Notes: generated by a model from the sequence alone, not told the origin. Positions 8,183 to 17,424 are shown, counted from the first letter of the stretch. The stretch is DNA of 64,000 nucleotides from Pedobacter sp. Leaf250 (GCF_920984735.1 NZ_CAKLBU010000007.1:1-64000); one strand, 5' to 3'. Translations and numbers: made by a program.

Positions 8183-9439
8183 ATGCATTTAATCATCTTC
8201 TCATCTGTTTTAACACCCAGAATAAAATATATCTTCAATTTTATTTTTAAGGATATTCTCAAAGCCGAAATAGAATTTACCGGAAATGCTCAATATTTTT
8301 TACAGAGTGAACAGATTAAAATAAGTTATGGCGAAAAGGCACTTGGAAATGAAATTTTCTTCAAAAGCACAACACTACTTTTTTCAAACAAAGTTGATGA
8401 AATCAACATAAAAACAACTTTATTTAGTGATTATCAAGTACCTTTTCCAGTAACTAATTCCCTATTTCCTTTCGATGTATTTGCAGCATCATTTTTTATT
8501 GTTACTCGCTATGAAGAATACCTGCAGCAAAAAAAATCGAATGAAGATTTTTTGGCCAGTAAGAGTTATCAATACAAATGGAAAATTCTAGACAGACCGA
8601 TAATTGATGAGTGGGCATTATTGATTAAAAACATTATCCGCAAAAAACACCCGGGTTTTAAGTTTCACGATAAAACTTTCATCAATCAACCAGGTATAAA
8701 TTTTAATATAGGCGCTAACGTTCCGGCAGGGTTTTTGAACAAAACCAAATTTATCTTTAGTTCTGTTTTTAATAAGGAGAACAATTATCTAAGTTCAAAA
8801 TTAGATCGATTAACTGGCATGGGCGTTCGAAACGAGACGGTTTTAAGCGAATTAAACATTACACTGGATAAAACAAAAACCAACCCTATATTCTTTATTA
8901 ATTTCCCTAATGTATCAAACGACTACATTAAAATAAATGGCGTATCTAAAATCCTCACCAATAGAAATGTTGGCTTATTAAGACCATGCGCCAGCACCAA
9001 AGAAAAAATGAATGAGATTAAAGAAGGTTTGTTCAAACTAAAAAAGATATTACCAGATCAAATCAATTTAATCAGTCAGCAATTGGATGTTTTAAAATTC
9101 CCAATTTGCTACCTTAATTTACTAAACTCTGGCATTACAACCGATTATTCAATGGGTTATCCAGATCGGGCTGGTTTTAGGGCTGGAACTTGTACACCAT
9201 TTAACTGGTACGATTTACAACTCGAAAAAGTTACCCCATTACTGGTTTACGCTTATTGCTTAAATGATGCATCATTCGAACATCTTTCTACAGATGCCAT
9301 TGGCAATACCATTAAAGATTATAGCGATGCCGTAAAATTTGTGAACGGACATTTTCTTAGCAATTGGCAACTTCGCAGCCTGTCAAGCCATCTGAAATAC
9401 AAAAAACTAAAGAGGGCTTTTGATGAAATGAGCAGCTAA
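8183..9439 (+). CDS. Polysaccharide deacetylase-like protein with DUF7033 N-terminal region
   Basis: 418 residues. The N-terminal half (about 1-160, with TRYEEYLQ near 109) resembles the DUF7033 region found before deacetylase domains in Bacteroidota. The C-terminal half keeps the late motif DYSMGYPDRAGFRAGTCTPF (about 322-341) typical of this deacetylase subgroup. The early metal-binding motif, normally T-F-D-x-D, appears to be replaced by NFNIGAN near 174-180. The enzyme may therefore be inactive or use other ligands. There is no signal peptide, so it is probably cytoplasmic. It converges on the GH172 gene with only 8 bases between stops. Confidence 0.7.
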   Translation: MHLIIFSSVLTPRIKYIFNFIFKDILKAEIEFTGNAQYFLQSEQIKISYGEKALGNEIFFKSTTLLFSNKVDEINIKTTLFSDYQVPFPVTNSLFPFDVFAASFFIVTRYEEYLQQKKSNEDFLASKSYQYKWKILDRPIIDEWALLIKNIIRKKHPGFKFHDKTFINQPGINFNIGANVPAGFLNKTKFIFSSVFNKENNYLSSKLDRLTGMGVRNETVLSELNITLDKTKTNPIFFINFPNVSNDYIKINGVSKILTNRNVGLLRPCASTKEKMNEIKEGLFKLKKILPDQINLISQQLDVLKFPICYLNLLNSGITTDYSMGYPDRAGFRAGTCTPFNWYDLQLEKVTPLLVYAYCLNDASFEHLSTDAIGNTIKDYSDAVKFVNGHFLSNWQLRSLSSHLKYKKLKRAFDEMSS

Positions 9440-9447
9440 GTTAAAAC

Positions 9448-11385
9448 CTACAGATCTTTCTTTATCAGAATTAACCTTCCGATATGAATACGATTTTTAT
9501 CCTTATCGGTTTTAAAATGTAAGGTGATTGTGTTTCGAAACTCATTGATTTCAAGATCACACAAAAACGTTTTCTTCCTGGATTCTTTCTGATCACTGAA
9601 AAATGAAATGGGATTACTTACTTGAGTTTGCCTTTGCCATAAGGTAACTTCTGCACCATCAGGAGCTGTTTCCAAATCAGCATATAGCTTATATTTTCCA
9701 TTTGGAATTTCTTGTAAATCAATCCTAATCTGCGCACCATTCCGAGATATAATATTATTTCCATCAATCGTTGCCTGGCCATTGAAACTAAAGTTCATTA
9801 ATTGAGGGTAAACCATCATCGTATCTGGAAGGAAAACAGTTGTTGTTTTATCGTCTGGTGCCTGTGATGTTGAAATCGCTTTTTCAGCATAGTAAAAAGC
9901 AACGGAAGTATAATCGACAGGTTTATTATTCTGCTCCGGACCATGCTCTATCGTATGCAGGATACTTTTTTGAAAAGGCATTTTATCGGTTAAAAACAGT
10001 CGGTAACCGCCAGTGCGACTAAAAGGAAGTGAATAATCTAACGAGCCATGAAGCGGCAAACTCATTTTACGATCCCAGCGATCGAGCAAAGCATACCAAC
10101 CACCATTAAAATAATCTTCCGATCCCGTTCCATGCATGGTCATTTTACCATCAATTGCGGTATAGTCGTCGCCCTCGAAAAACAAAGTCATGCCTGGGTT
10201 TAATCCTTGTGCCTGCAAAATCGTACCCACATAATGGCCCTTACCTTCACCATTCAAAAGCACATGTGGTTTTCCAGAATTCGCGTTTTTATCACTATTC
10301 CAAAAGGCATAAAACTTTCCTTCCGTTTTCGGATCTCGAACAAGAGGTGAAAAATACCATTTGGCTTTGATTTTTAAAGGCTCTTCATTTTTAATTGAAG
10401 TACCTTTTCTATAAATCAATTCTACTTTTGCGTTCTTATCAAACGGCATTGGAAAATAGTTATAGTCGATATTATTGGATGTTCCGCTAAGTAAACTTTG
10501 CATAGAAATTTTGCCAAAAGCGTAGCCAAAAAAATCGGCAAGTGGCAAATAAACTGCAGCCTGGTTTTCATCATCCCAGGTTATTTTTATATCAATTAAT
10601 TTTTCTAATCCCTCAAATTGTTTGGCGTTTTCTATTTCAAAACCTACAAAACGACCTGGTTTTGATATTTCGATTAGAGATAAACGCTGCCCGGGAGCAA
10701 TTGTCTTATCTATTGAAATGGTTTCTACCCCAGAAGCGGAAAGGCTATTTTTTTTAATATCCGACCATGCAGTGCTTACTTGACTTAAGGCTGACTTTTC
10801 TTCATCAGATAAAGTGGAGTTAAATGTTTTTACACTAACATTTTTGCCAAAATTTCGATACTGAATTTGATAAAATTCTAATTTCTTGCCCCGGAATACA
10901 ACTTTACACCCATTTTTATATGGAATGGGAAAATAACAAAAATATCCGCCTACTTGATTGCCGCACAAAGGCAAATTAAAAGGATAAACTTTGCCTGAAA
11001 ACAAATCGGAAAATTTAATAGAATAAGATGGCTTTTTACTTCCATTAAAATAGAAATCGAGCGTATCATTTGTTGGCGTTGGTGTCCAAATTCTATTGAT
11101 TACACCAGCACCTTTATCTTCAAAAATAACCAAACTGCTATCTGCATTTTTCCGAATAAAAGAATACTTACCACTAAAACCATCATCGTTATTACCTGTT
11201 GTATCATAAGATGAAAACTGCTCAACAACTGCTTCGGTATATTTTGGAAGATTTGCAATATTCGTCATCTTTTCCAATTCAGATTTTACGCTTACCGCAT
11301 TTCGCTGTGCGAAGGCAACATTTGAAAAGATAACTATCGCAAACAAATTGATGAACGTATTGATGATAAACTTAACGTAGCTCAT
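9448..11385 (-). CDS. Glycoside hydrolase family 172 (DUF2961) protein
   Basis: A 645-residue secreted protein with a signal peptide (FINLFAIVIFSNVAFAQ, near 11-27). It has the DUF2961 core, including the hallmark MHGTGSEDYFNGGWY near residues 410-424 and an upstream GVINRIWTPTPT. The GH172 family contains difructose-anhydride and arabinofuranosidase-type enzymes, but the substrate cannot be fixed from sequence alone. The C-terminal 100 residues look like an added beta-sandwich. Predicted location is the periplasm or cell surface. It is transcribed divergently from upp. Confidence 0.88.
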   Translation of the reverse strand: MSYVKFIINTFINLFAIVIFSNVAFAQRNAVSVKSELEKMTNIANLPKYTEAVVEQFSSYDTTGNNDDGFSGKYSFIRKNADSSLVIFEDKGAGVINRIWTPTPTNDTLDFYFNGSKKPSYSIKFSDLFSGKVYPFNLPLCGNQVGGYFCYFPIPYKNGCKVVFRGKKLEFYQIQYRNFGKNVSVKTFNSTLSDEEKSALSQVSTAWSDIKKNSLSASGVETISIDKTIAPGQRLSLIEISKPGRFVGFEIENAKQFEGLEKLIDIKITWDDENQAAVYLPLADFFGYAFGKISMQSLLSGTSNNIDYNYFPMPFDKNAKVELIYRKGTSIKNEEPLKIKAKWYFSPLVRDPKTEGKFYAFWNSDKNANSGKPHVLLNGEGKGHYVGTILQAQGLNPGMTLFFEGDDYTAIDGKMTMHGTGSEDYFNGGWYALLDRWDRKMSLPLHGSLDYSLPFSRTGGYRLFLTDKMPFQKSILHTIEHGPEQNNKPVDYTSVAFYYAEKAISTSQAPDDKTTTVFLPDTMMVYPQLMNFSFNGQATIDGNNIISRNGAQIRIDLQEIPNGKYKLYADLETAPDGAEVTLWQRQTQVSNPISFFSDQKESRKKTFLCDLEINEFRNTITLHFKTDKDKNRIHIGRLILIKKDL

Positions 11386-11559
11386 GGTAACAATAAGGAT
11401 TTATATTTGGTTAGATTAATAACTAATACGATTTAGTTACCTTAAAACTAAAGTAAAAAAATATTCTAGTCTTGCGTAATATATCTATAAAGATGTTACT
11501 CACTTTCAACCGAAAACATTAATTTAGGCCTTAACAGGCTTATAAAAAAGCAAGAAATT

Positions 11560-12207
11560 ATGATGACTTTCGACCTTAGCAAAATCAAATCTATAGCCAA
11601 CACTTTCATTTCAGAATTGAGAGATGAAAATATTCAGAAAGATTCCATGCGTTTCAGAAAAAACCTGGAGCGTGTGGGAGAATTTTTCGCTTACGAGATT
11701 AGTAAATTTTTGCCTTATGTTACCAAGGAGGTAACTACTCCATTAGGGGTTTCGCAATGTGAAGTATTAGAACAACAACCTGTTCTTGCAACCATTTTAA
11801 GAGCAGGATTACCATTACAACAAGGCTTACTTAACATCTTCGATAAATCAGAATGCTGTTTTATTTCAGCTTATCGAAAGGTTAAAAAAAGCGGCGATTT
11901 TGTGATTCAGATGGATTATATTTCCTCGCCTGATTTGGATGGTAAGGTATTAATAATGGCCGACCCTATGTTAGCCACCGGGCAAAGTATGGTGATGTGT
12001 TGCAAGGAATTGATGAATCGCTATAAAATTTCCGAATTGCATATTGTAGCTGCTATTGCCAGTACAGAAGGTATAGCACATGTAAAAGCCAATCTTCCTA
12101 AAGCAAAATTATGGGTAGGCGCCATTGATGAGGAAATGACCAGTAAATCTTATATCGTTCCAGGTTTGGGCGATGCTGGTGATTTAGCATATGGAGAAAA
12201 AGTGTAA
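11560..12207 (+). CDS. upp: Uracil phosphoribosyltransferase
   Basis: 215 residues, normal for UPRT. Converts uracil and PRPP to UMP in pyrimidine salvage. The PRPP-binding loop is VLIMADPMLATGQSM near residues 130-144, and the uracil-binding C-terminus has SKSYIVPGLGDAGDLAYG. Two adjacent ATGs (11560 and 11563) could both serve as the start. The phosphatase-like gene begins 22 bases after the stop, so the two are probably co-transcribed. Confidence 0.96.
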   Translation: MMTFDLSKIKSIANTFISELRDENIQKDSMRFRKNLERVGEFFAYEISKFLPYVTKEVTTPLGVSQCEVLEQQPVLATILRAGLPLQQGLLNIFDKSECCFISAYRKVKKSGDFVIQMDYISSPDLDGKVLIMADPMLATGQSMVMCCKELMNRYKISELHIVAAIASTEGIAHVKANLPKAKLWVGAIDEEMTSKSYIVPGLGDAGDLAYGEKV

Positions 12208-12229
12208 CCTTGATTTTTTAGGATTCAGC

Positions 12230-12547
12230 ATGAATATTCTTTTCGTTTGCAGCAGAAATAAATGGAGAAGCACCACCGCTGAAACCATTTATAAAAACCA
12301 CGCAACACATCAGGTTCGATCAGCAGGAACAGAACCATCAGACAGAATTAAGCTTACCGAAAAGCACCTGTTTTGGTCCGACATTATCTTTGTGATGGAA
12401 AAAAAGCACAGACAAAGGATTATAGCAAAATTTGGCGAATGCATAACAGATAAGCAAATTATTGTGCTTGATATTCCTGATGAATATCAATATATGGATG
12501 AAGATTTAATTGAAGAGTTAAATGCAAAAACTCAAGATTATTTATAA
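12230..12547 (+). CDS. Small low-molecular-weight protein tyrosine phosphatase-like protein
   Basis: 105 residues opening with MNILFVCSRNKWRS. The CX5R phosphatase loop has C7 and R13 followed by S14, as in LMW-PTPs. It is shorter than the usual 150 residues and ends after a D-I-P-D-E-Y segment that may stand in for the general-acid D-P region. Bacteroidota have many such short forms, and their targets are unknown. A longer frame starts at 12191 inside upp, but the ATG at 12230 places the P-loop at the normal N-terminal position. Confidence 0.82.
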   Translation: MNILFVCSRNKWRSTTAETIYKNHATHQVRSAGTEPSDRIKLTEKHLFWSDIIFVMEKKHRQRIIAKFGECITDKQIIVLDIPDEYQYMDEDLIEELNAKTQDYL

Positions 12548-12562
12548 TTAAAATGGATCGGC

Positions 12563-12570
12563 TACCTTTG
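12563..12570 (+). promoter_or_regulatory. -7 promoter box of the YjjG-type gene
   Basis: TACCTTTG matches TAnnTTTG and lies 15 bases before the ATG at 12586, in the short gap after the phosphatase-like gene. The nucleotidase gene therefore has its own promoter. Confidence 0.55.
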
Positions 12571-12585
12571 TAAAAAATCATCCTA

Positions 12586-13275
12586 ATGAAAAAACACATC
12601 TTTTTCGACCTCGATCATACCATTTGGGATTTTGATCGCAATGCCGAAGAAACACTCAACGAGCTTTATCATACCTATAATCTAAATGAGCTTGGCTTAC
12701 AATCTTGCTCCGATTTCATTCTAAAATACACCGAAAATAATCATCAGTTGTGGGCAGATTATCACCTAGGAAAAATTACAAAAGAGTTTTTGAGGGCAGA
12801 GCGTTTCAGCAAAACATTTATTGAATTAGGCATACACCCTGATTCAGTTCCAAATCAGTTCGAAGATGATTACGTAAGTATTTCGCCTACCAAAACCAAC
12901 TTGTTCGATGCTGCAGAGGAGGTATTAAGTTATCTACAACAAAAATATACGTTGCATATTATATCTAATGGATTTAAGGAGACAACTCTAACGAAAATGA
13001 ATCTGTCGAACTTAAATCCTTACTTCGAGAATGTGATTATATCGGAAGATGTGGGCGTAAACAAGCCCAATCCAATTATTTTTGAATATGCGTTGAATAA
13101 AGCCAAGGCTTCGAAAGAAGAAAGCATCATGATTGGAGATAGTTTGGAAGCCGATATTTATGGAGCTCTTAATTTTGGTATAGAAGCCATTTTCTTTAAT
13201 CCTTTGAAAAAAGAAAAACCAGGTGATGTAAAAAAGCAAATCATTCATTTAAAAGAATTAATGATTCTTTTCTAA
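12586..13275 (+). CDS. YjjG family noncanonical pyrimidine nucleotidase (HAD superfamily)
   Basis: 229 residues. HAD motif I is FFDLDHT, with D8 as nucleophile and D10 as acid/base. Motif II Ser lies in IISNGF near 126, and motif III/IV is KPNPIIF ... MIGDSLEADI (about 160-190). The YjjG subgroup removes phosphate from noncanonical or excess pyrimidine nucleotides, which fits a position just downstream of upp. Cytoplasmic. The exact substrate is inferred from subgroup resemblance only. Confidence 0.88.
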   Translation: MKKHIFFDLDHTIWDFDRNAEETLNELYHTYNLNELGLQSCSDFILKYTENNHQLWADYHLGKITKEFLRAERFSKTFIELGIHPDSVPNQFEDDYVSISPTKTNLFDAAEEVLSYLQQKYTLHIISNGFKETTLTKMNLSNLNPYFENVIISEDVGVNKPNPIIFEYALNKAKASKEESIMIGDSLEADIYGALNFGIEAIFFNPLKKEKPGDVKKQIIHLKELMILF

Positions 13276-13284
13276 TTGATATCC

Positions 13285-13292
13285 TATCTTTA
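13285..13292 (+). promoter_or_regulatory. Probable -7 box of the DinB-like gene
   Basis: TATCTTTA differs from TAnnTTTG only in the last base. Four bases separate it from the ATG at 13297, so the transcript would be leaderless. Confidence 0.4.
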
Positions 13293-13296
13293 TTAA

Positions 13297-13815
13297 ATGA
13301 CATCTGCTAAAGTAAAAGTTTCCATACAAAAAATTGTTGCCGCATACAGCGCTAAACTTTCGCAGTACGATGAGGATATTTTTCAGGTTACACCGCCAAT
13401 AAATGGATGGAGCTACAGCGAAGTATATTCCCATATTTTTGATGCAAGCTTACTCTCACTGATTGCTTTAGAAAATAGTGCGAAAGGCAAAGGCGAAGAG
13501 AAACCTACTCATTTTGCAGTCAAAGTAATTTTATTTTTAGGTGCGTTTCCACCAGCGCAAAAATATAAAGTGCCCAAACGGTTAATTGATCGCGTAAAGA
13601 AAATCAGTAAAGCCGAAGCCCTGGATTTCATTTTGGAATTTGAGAAATCGTTGGAAGATATTTATCCATTAATTGCCAATGCCGACAAAAAAATTAAGAC
13701 CAAACATCCTCGACTTGGTTATCTTAATGCAAAACAATGGTTACGGTTTATTGAAATCCATCTAAAACATCATTTAAAACAATTAATTAGGATTGAAGAC
13801 AGTTTCCAAGCTTAG
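13297..13815 (+). CDS. DinB-like helical bundle protein
   Basis: 172 residues, mostly helical. WSYSEVYSHIFDAS near 36-49 and a late FIEIHLKHHLKQL (near 151-163) supply the spaced His residues of DinB/YfiT-type four-helix bundles. These proteins usually bind a divalent metal and are often thiol-dependent transferases. The substrate is unknown. It lies 21 bases after the YjjG-type gene. Confidence 0.75.
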   Translation: MTSAKVKVSIQKIVAAYSAKLSQYDEDIFQVTPPINGWSYSEVYSHIFDASLLSLIALENSAKGKGEEKPTHFAVKVILFLGAFPPAQKYKVPKRLIDRVKKISKAEALDFILEFEKSLEDIYPLIANADKKIKTKHPRLGYLNAKQWLRFIEIHLKHHLKQLIRIEDSFQA

Positions 13816-13851
13816 AAATTATTATCATCTTTGGCTAAAAGACAACGATTT

Positions 13852-14544
13852 ATGAAGAACTTCCTTTACCTCTCGGCGATCATTATTTTTTGCTCGTGTA
13901 ATAGCGAGAAAAAAGACTCAAACAAAACCGTTATTTCTACACCAGCGGGATTAGAAGGATTACCAAAAGATACAACTACAATAACAGCACCTCAAAACCC
14001 AAATAAAACATTAATATTTAATCCGAAGCATGGGCAAGCAGGGCATACCTGTGCATTAGCCGAAGGAGCACCATTAAATCAAAATGCCGCTGCCCAACCA
14101 CAGCAAAATATAAATTCAACTCAACCTGCAGCAGTTAGCATACCCGCTCCCGTTACAAATACTAATGGCAAAAAGCTAAACCCGAAACATGGAGAGCCTG
14201 GCCATAGATGTGATATTGCAGTTGGTGCGCTCTTAGATTCAAAACCTGTTCAGGCAGCTCAAGCAAGCGTGAGCCAGCCCGTAGTTACCCAAACGGCAAA
14301 TACAAAAGTGGCTAAAGGAATAAATCCACCTCATGGTCAACCGAATCACAGGTGCGATATTGCCGTAGGTGCACCATTAAGTTCAAAACCAGTTCAGGCC
14401 GCAGCAGTAAACCCGGCACCCAATACAACTATTACACCTGCAGCTGTGAAAACTTCTGAAACGCAAACGGGCGCAAAGCTTAATCCGAAACACGGTGACC
14501 CAGGCCACAGATGCGATATTGCTGTTGGCGCACCACTCACATAA
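13852..14544 (+). CDS. Lipoprotein with four His/Cys repeats
   Basis: 230 residues. The lipoprotein signal MKNFLYLSAIIIFCSC gives C16 as the likely lipidated Cys, followed by a short charged region. Four copies of a 20-residue motif (about 56-75, 109-128, 157-176 and 210-229) have the consensus N-P-K-H-G-x-P-G-H-R-C-D-I-A-V-G-A-P-L. They are separated by linkers rich in Pro, Ala, Gln and Thr. Each repeat contributes two His and one Cys, which suggests metal binding or disulfide formation, but no function is known to me. Repeat 1 is the most divergent. An in-frame TTG at 13831 was rejected because it would push the signal peptide inward. Confidence 0.8.
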   Translation: MKNFLYLSAIIIFCSCNSEKKDSNKTVISTPAGLEGLPKDTTTITAPQNPNKTLIFNPKHGQAGHTCALAEGAPLNQNAAAQPQQNINSTQPAAVSIPAPVTNTNGKKLNPKHGEPGHRCDIAVGALLDSKPVQAAQASVSQPVVTQTANTKVAKGINPPHGQPNHRCDIAVGAPLSSKPVQAAAVNPAPNTTITPAAVKTSETQTGAKLNPKHGDPGHRCDIAVGAPLT

Positions 14545-14575
14545 TTAACGCACATTTTTTTACATCTTTGCGCTA

Positions 14576-15895
14576 ATGAAATTACCAACCATAAAAGGCT
14601 TTGATGAGGCGGCATTTAACAAGTATTTAAAAAATACAGGTTGGTTAATGTTTGGGAGGATCCTAAGCATGATTGTTGGCTTTGTTGTTGCTAGATTTTT
14701 AGGCCCTATTTCATTTGGCGATTTAAGTTTTGCAGATGCCTTTACAGCAATTGCTGCTGCTATTGGAGCCTTAGGATTAGACACTTTTGTGATTAGAGAA
14801 ATCATAAATGACCCTACAAAGAAAGATGAAATACTGGGAACCTCGTTATTCTTAAGGCTAATAGTTAATCTACTTTTGATTCCCATTTCAATAGGCTTAT
14901 ATTTATTATTCCATCATCTTTCTGATAAACCTGGGGAACCGCTAACTTATGTGGTAGCATTGCTTTCATTTGCAACATTCTTTAAATCTTTTAACGTAAT
15001 AGATTCATATTTTCAATCGCAGGTTCAATCAAAATATGTGGTTCAGGTTCAAAACATTTGTGTAATAGCATCTGCAATATTTAAAATTATCCTAGTGTTT
15101 TTGAAAGTACCTGTAATTTGGTTTGCTTGGGCACTAGTTTTTGATGGATTTATTTTAGCATTGGGTTTAACCATTATGTACCAGTCGAAAGGATTCAGTA
15201 TTTTTAGGTGGCATTTTAGAAAAGAGCGGGCAAAATCCTTACTAAAGCAATCTGCACCCTTGATCTTATCAGCTGTAATGGTTTCTATTTACATGAAAAT
15301 AGATCAGGTTATGTTGAAGAGTGTGGGAAGTGCAGCAGTTGGTATTTACAGTGCCGTTGCAAAAATTAGTGAAGCTTGGTATTTCATTCCTGTTGCAATA
15401 GTAACGTCAGTATTTCCTGCTTTGATACATGCGAGGAAAACTGATCACCCACGATATATTAAAAGACTGCAAAACTTATATGATTTGTTAATTGCAATAA
15501 GCTTACCTGTTGCACTAATTATCACATTTACTTCTAATATCATTATTAGTATTATTTATGACAATCGCTTTGCAGGAGCGGAAGAAATGTTACCAATCCA
15601 TATCTGGTCTGGCATTTTTGTTTTCCTTGGAAGTGCGAGTTCACAATTTCTACTTGCTGAGGGATATACTAAAATATCATTTTACCGAACTGCATTTGGT
15701 GCGGTTATCAATATTCTACTAAACCTTTGGTTAATACCTTTGTACGCAGGCCTTGGCGCATCTATAGCTACGTTAATTGCATGCGCAAGTTCGGCATTTT
15801 ATATTCTACTCATTCCAAAAACTCGTCAACAAGGAATAATGATGTTAAAATCATTATTTTTGGTCACCGCATTTCAAAAAATATTTAAACGTTGA
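14576..15895 (+). CDS. Oligosaccharide flippase family protein (Wzx/MATE-like)
   Basis: 439 residues with about 12-14 hydrophobic helices and the N-terminal pattern NTGWLMFGRILSMIVGFVVA typical of polysaccharide flippases of the MOP superfamily. It should move lipid-linked glycan across the inner membrane. The gene overlaps the next one by four bases (TTGA) and heads the run flippase - methyltransferase-like - methyltransferase - glycosyltransferase. TACATCTTTG directly before the ATG resembles a -7 box with altered spacing. Confidence 0.9.
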   Translation: MKLPTIKGFDEAAFNKYLKNTGWLMFGRILSMIVGFVVARFLGPISFGDLSFADAFTAIAAAIGALGLDTFVIREIINDPTKKDEILGTSLFLRLIVNLLLIPISIGLYLLFHHLSDKPGEPLTYVVALLSFATFFKSFNVIDSYFQSQVQSKYVVQVQNICVIASAIFKIILVFLKVPVIWFAWALVFDGFILALGLTIMYQSKGFSIFRWHFRKERAKSLLKQSAPLILSAVMVSIYMKIDQVMLKSVGSAAVGIYSAVAKISEAWYFIPVAIVTSVFPALIHARKTDHPRYIKRLQNLYDLLIAISLPVALIITFTSNIIISIIYDNRFAGAEEMLPIHIWSGIFVFLGSASSQFLLAEGYTKISFYRTAFGAVINILLNLWLIPLYAGLGASIATLIACASSAFYILLIPKTRQQGIMMLKSLFLVTAFQKIFKR

Positions 15896-16539
15896 GCACA
15901 TTAAAAGCACTTTCTACATTAATTGCAAAACCAAATAGGTTAAAGGCATTATTATCCTACGGACATAAAGGTTATTTAAACTCCATCGGCTGGTTCACAG
16001 CTTTTGATCAAAAACAAGCAGTTGATGGAACTGGGAAGGCCTTGCCCTGGGTAACTTATTCCTTTATCGATTTTATAAAGGAAAGGATTAATAAAACGCT
16101 GCATATTTTTGAATATGGATCAGGAAATTCTACCATTTTTTATGCTGAACGAGCGGGTTCGGTAACTTCAGTAGAGCATGATAAAGGATGGTACGAAAAG
16201 GTAAAAGGCACGAGCCCTGCCAATGCAGAATTGATTTATTGCGAATTACAACGCGATGGAGAATATGCTAAAAAAGCAGCCTTGTTGGGCAAAAAATTCG
16301 ATATTATAATTGTTGATGGTCGTGATCGGGTTCGTTGCTGCAAATATAGTTTGGATGCCCTAACACCAAATGGTGTGATTGTTCTTGATGACAGTGAGCG
16401 TGAAGTTTATGAAAATGCTCGTGTTTTATTAAAAGATAAAGGTTTTAAGGAAATCAGTTTTAGCGGAATTTCTCCTGGTTTATTTTATGAAAAGGCCACA
16501 TCTGTATTCTACAAGGCCGATAACTGTTTAGGCATCTAA
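15892..16539 (+). CDS. Rossmann-fold methyltransferase-like protein
   Basis: 215 residues. HIFEYGSGNSTIFYAERA (near 67-84) is a SAM-binding motif I with FEYGSGNS. A second acidic residue follows in VTSVEHDKGWYE, and FDIIIVDGRDR near 138-148 resembles motif III/IV. This fits FkbM-like or class I SAM-dependent enzymes of glycan clusters. It starts with TTG overlapping the flippase stop (TTGA), with no good downstream ATG, so translation is probably coupled. The substrate is unknown. Confidence 0.75.
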   Translation: MSTLKALSTLIAKPNRLKALLSYGHKGYLNSIGWFTAFDQKQAVDGTGKALPWVTYSFIDFIKERINKTLHIFEYGSGNSTIFYAERAGSVTSVEHDKGWYEKVKGTSPANAELIYCELQRDGEYAKKAALLGKKFDIIIVDGRDRVRCCKYSLDALTPNGVIVLDDSEREVYENARVLLKDKGFKEISFSGISPGLFYEKATSVFYKADNCLGI

Positions 16540-16551
16540 TCTTCAATATTT

Positions 16552-17313
16552 ATGTTAAGCGAAGAAGTAAAAACAGCATACGATAATTTTTACACAAACA
16601 GTGATGTAGCATGGCGTATGCTTGGCGCCAAATACAAGGCTAAAAATATCGTTGATGTTTGTAAGGGTATTAAACCAAAAAAAGTTTTGGAAGTTGGCGC
16701 AGGCGATGGCAGTATTTTACACTTTTTAAACGACTGGAATTTCGCACCCGAACTTTATGCTTTGGAAATTGCCCAAAGTGGCGTTGATATTATTAATGAT
16801 AGAAAATTACCGCGCTTAAAAGAAGTACAAACCTTTGATGGTTACAAAATTCCATATGCTGATGACAGCTTCGATTTAATAATACTAGCCCATGTTTTAG
16901 AACATGTAGAGCATGAGCGTATTTTAATTCGCGAACTAAAAAGGGTGGCAAAATACATCGTTGTAGAAGTGCCCAAAGATTATCGTTTTGGTGTAGACCA
17001 TAGAATGAAGCATTTTCTGGATTATGGCCACATCAATATGTACACGCCAACATCATTAAGATTTTTATTGCAAAGTGAGGGTTTGGAAATTTTAGAAGAT
17101 AAAGTTTCGATGACTGCTCCAGAAACAGTTAAATTCAATGAGTTTGTAAATAGAAAGGCGCCTAAAACCTTTACTAAAAACCTGAAGATTGAACTGGAAT
17201 ACAAGATCAAAAAAACTTTGGGCAATCTGTTAGGGAAGAAGAAACAAGAACAATTTGCAAATGCGTATACGGTTTTAACCAAAAAATCAGATCAAAATCT
17301 TCATATTTTTTAA
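16552..17313 (+). CDS. Class I SAM-dependent methyltransferase
   Basis: 253 residues. Motif I is VLEVGAGDGSIL (near 45-56), the acidic end of strand 2 is LYALEIA, and FDLIILAHVLEHVEH (near 108-122) is the Methyltransf_11 motif. The C-terminal third is basic and may hold the acceptor. The position in the flippase/glycosyltransferase run suggests methylation of a glycan or its precursor. It starts 12 bases after the previous stop. Confidence 0.88.
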   Translation: MLSEEVKTAYDNFYTNSDVAWRMLGAKYKAKNIVDVCKGIKPKKVLEVGAGDGSILHFLNDWNFAPELYALEIAQSGVDIINDRKLPRLKEVQTFDGYKIPYADDSFDLIILAHVLEHVEHERILIRELKRVAKYIVVEVPKDYRFGVDHRMKHFLDYGHINMYTPTSLRFLLQSEGLEILEDKVSMTAPETVKFNEFVNRKAPKTFTKNLKIELEYKIKKTLGNLLGKKKQEQFANAYTVLTKKSDQNLHIF

Positions 17314-17333
17314 TTTAGAAAATCTAATAAATT

Positions 17334-17395
17334 CGTCATCCTGAATTTATTTCAGGATCTTAATAGAAAGATGCAGAAATAAACTAAGCATGACG
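17334..17395. repeat. Imperfect 27-bp inverted repeat (dispersed type)
   Basis: Arms 17334-17360 and 17369-17395 match at 22 of 27 positions in inverted orientation around an 8-base centre. Both outer ends read CGTCAT. It lies in the 111-base gap before the glycosyltransferase gene. The CGTCATCCTGAA opening resembles hairpin repeats scattered in Bacteroidota genomes (from memory). It could be a small mobile hairpin or a weak terminator. Confidence 0.6.
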
Positions 17396-17424
17396 ATAAG
17401 ATAAATGGTGAAAAATTAACATCA

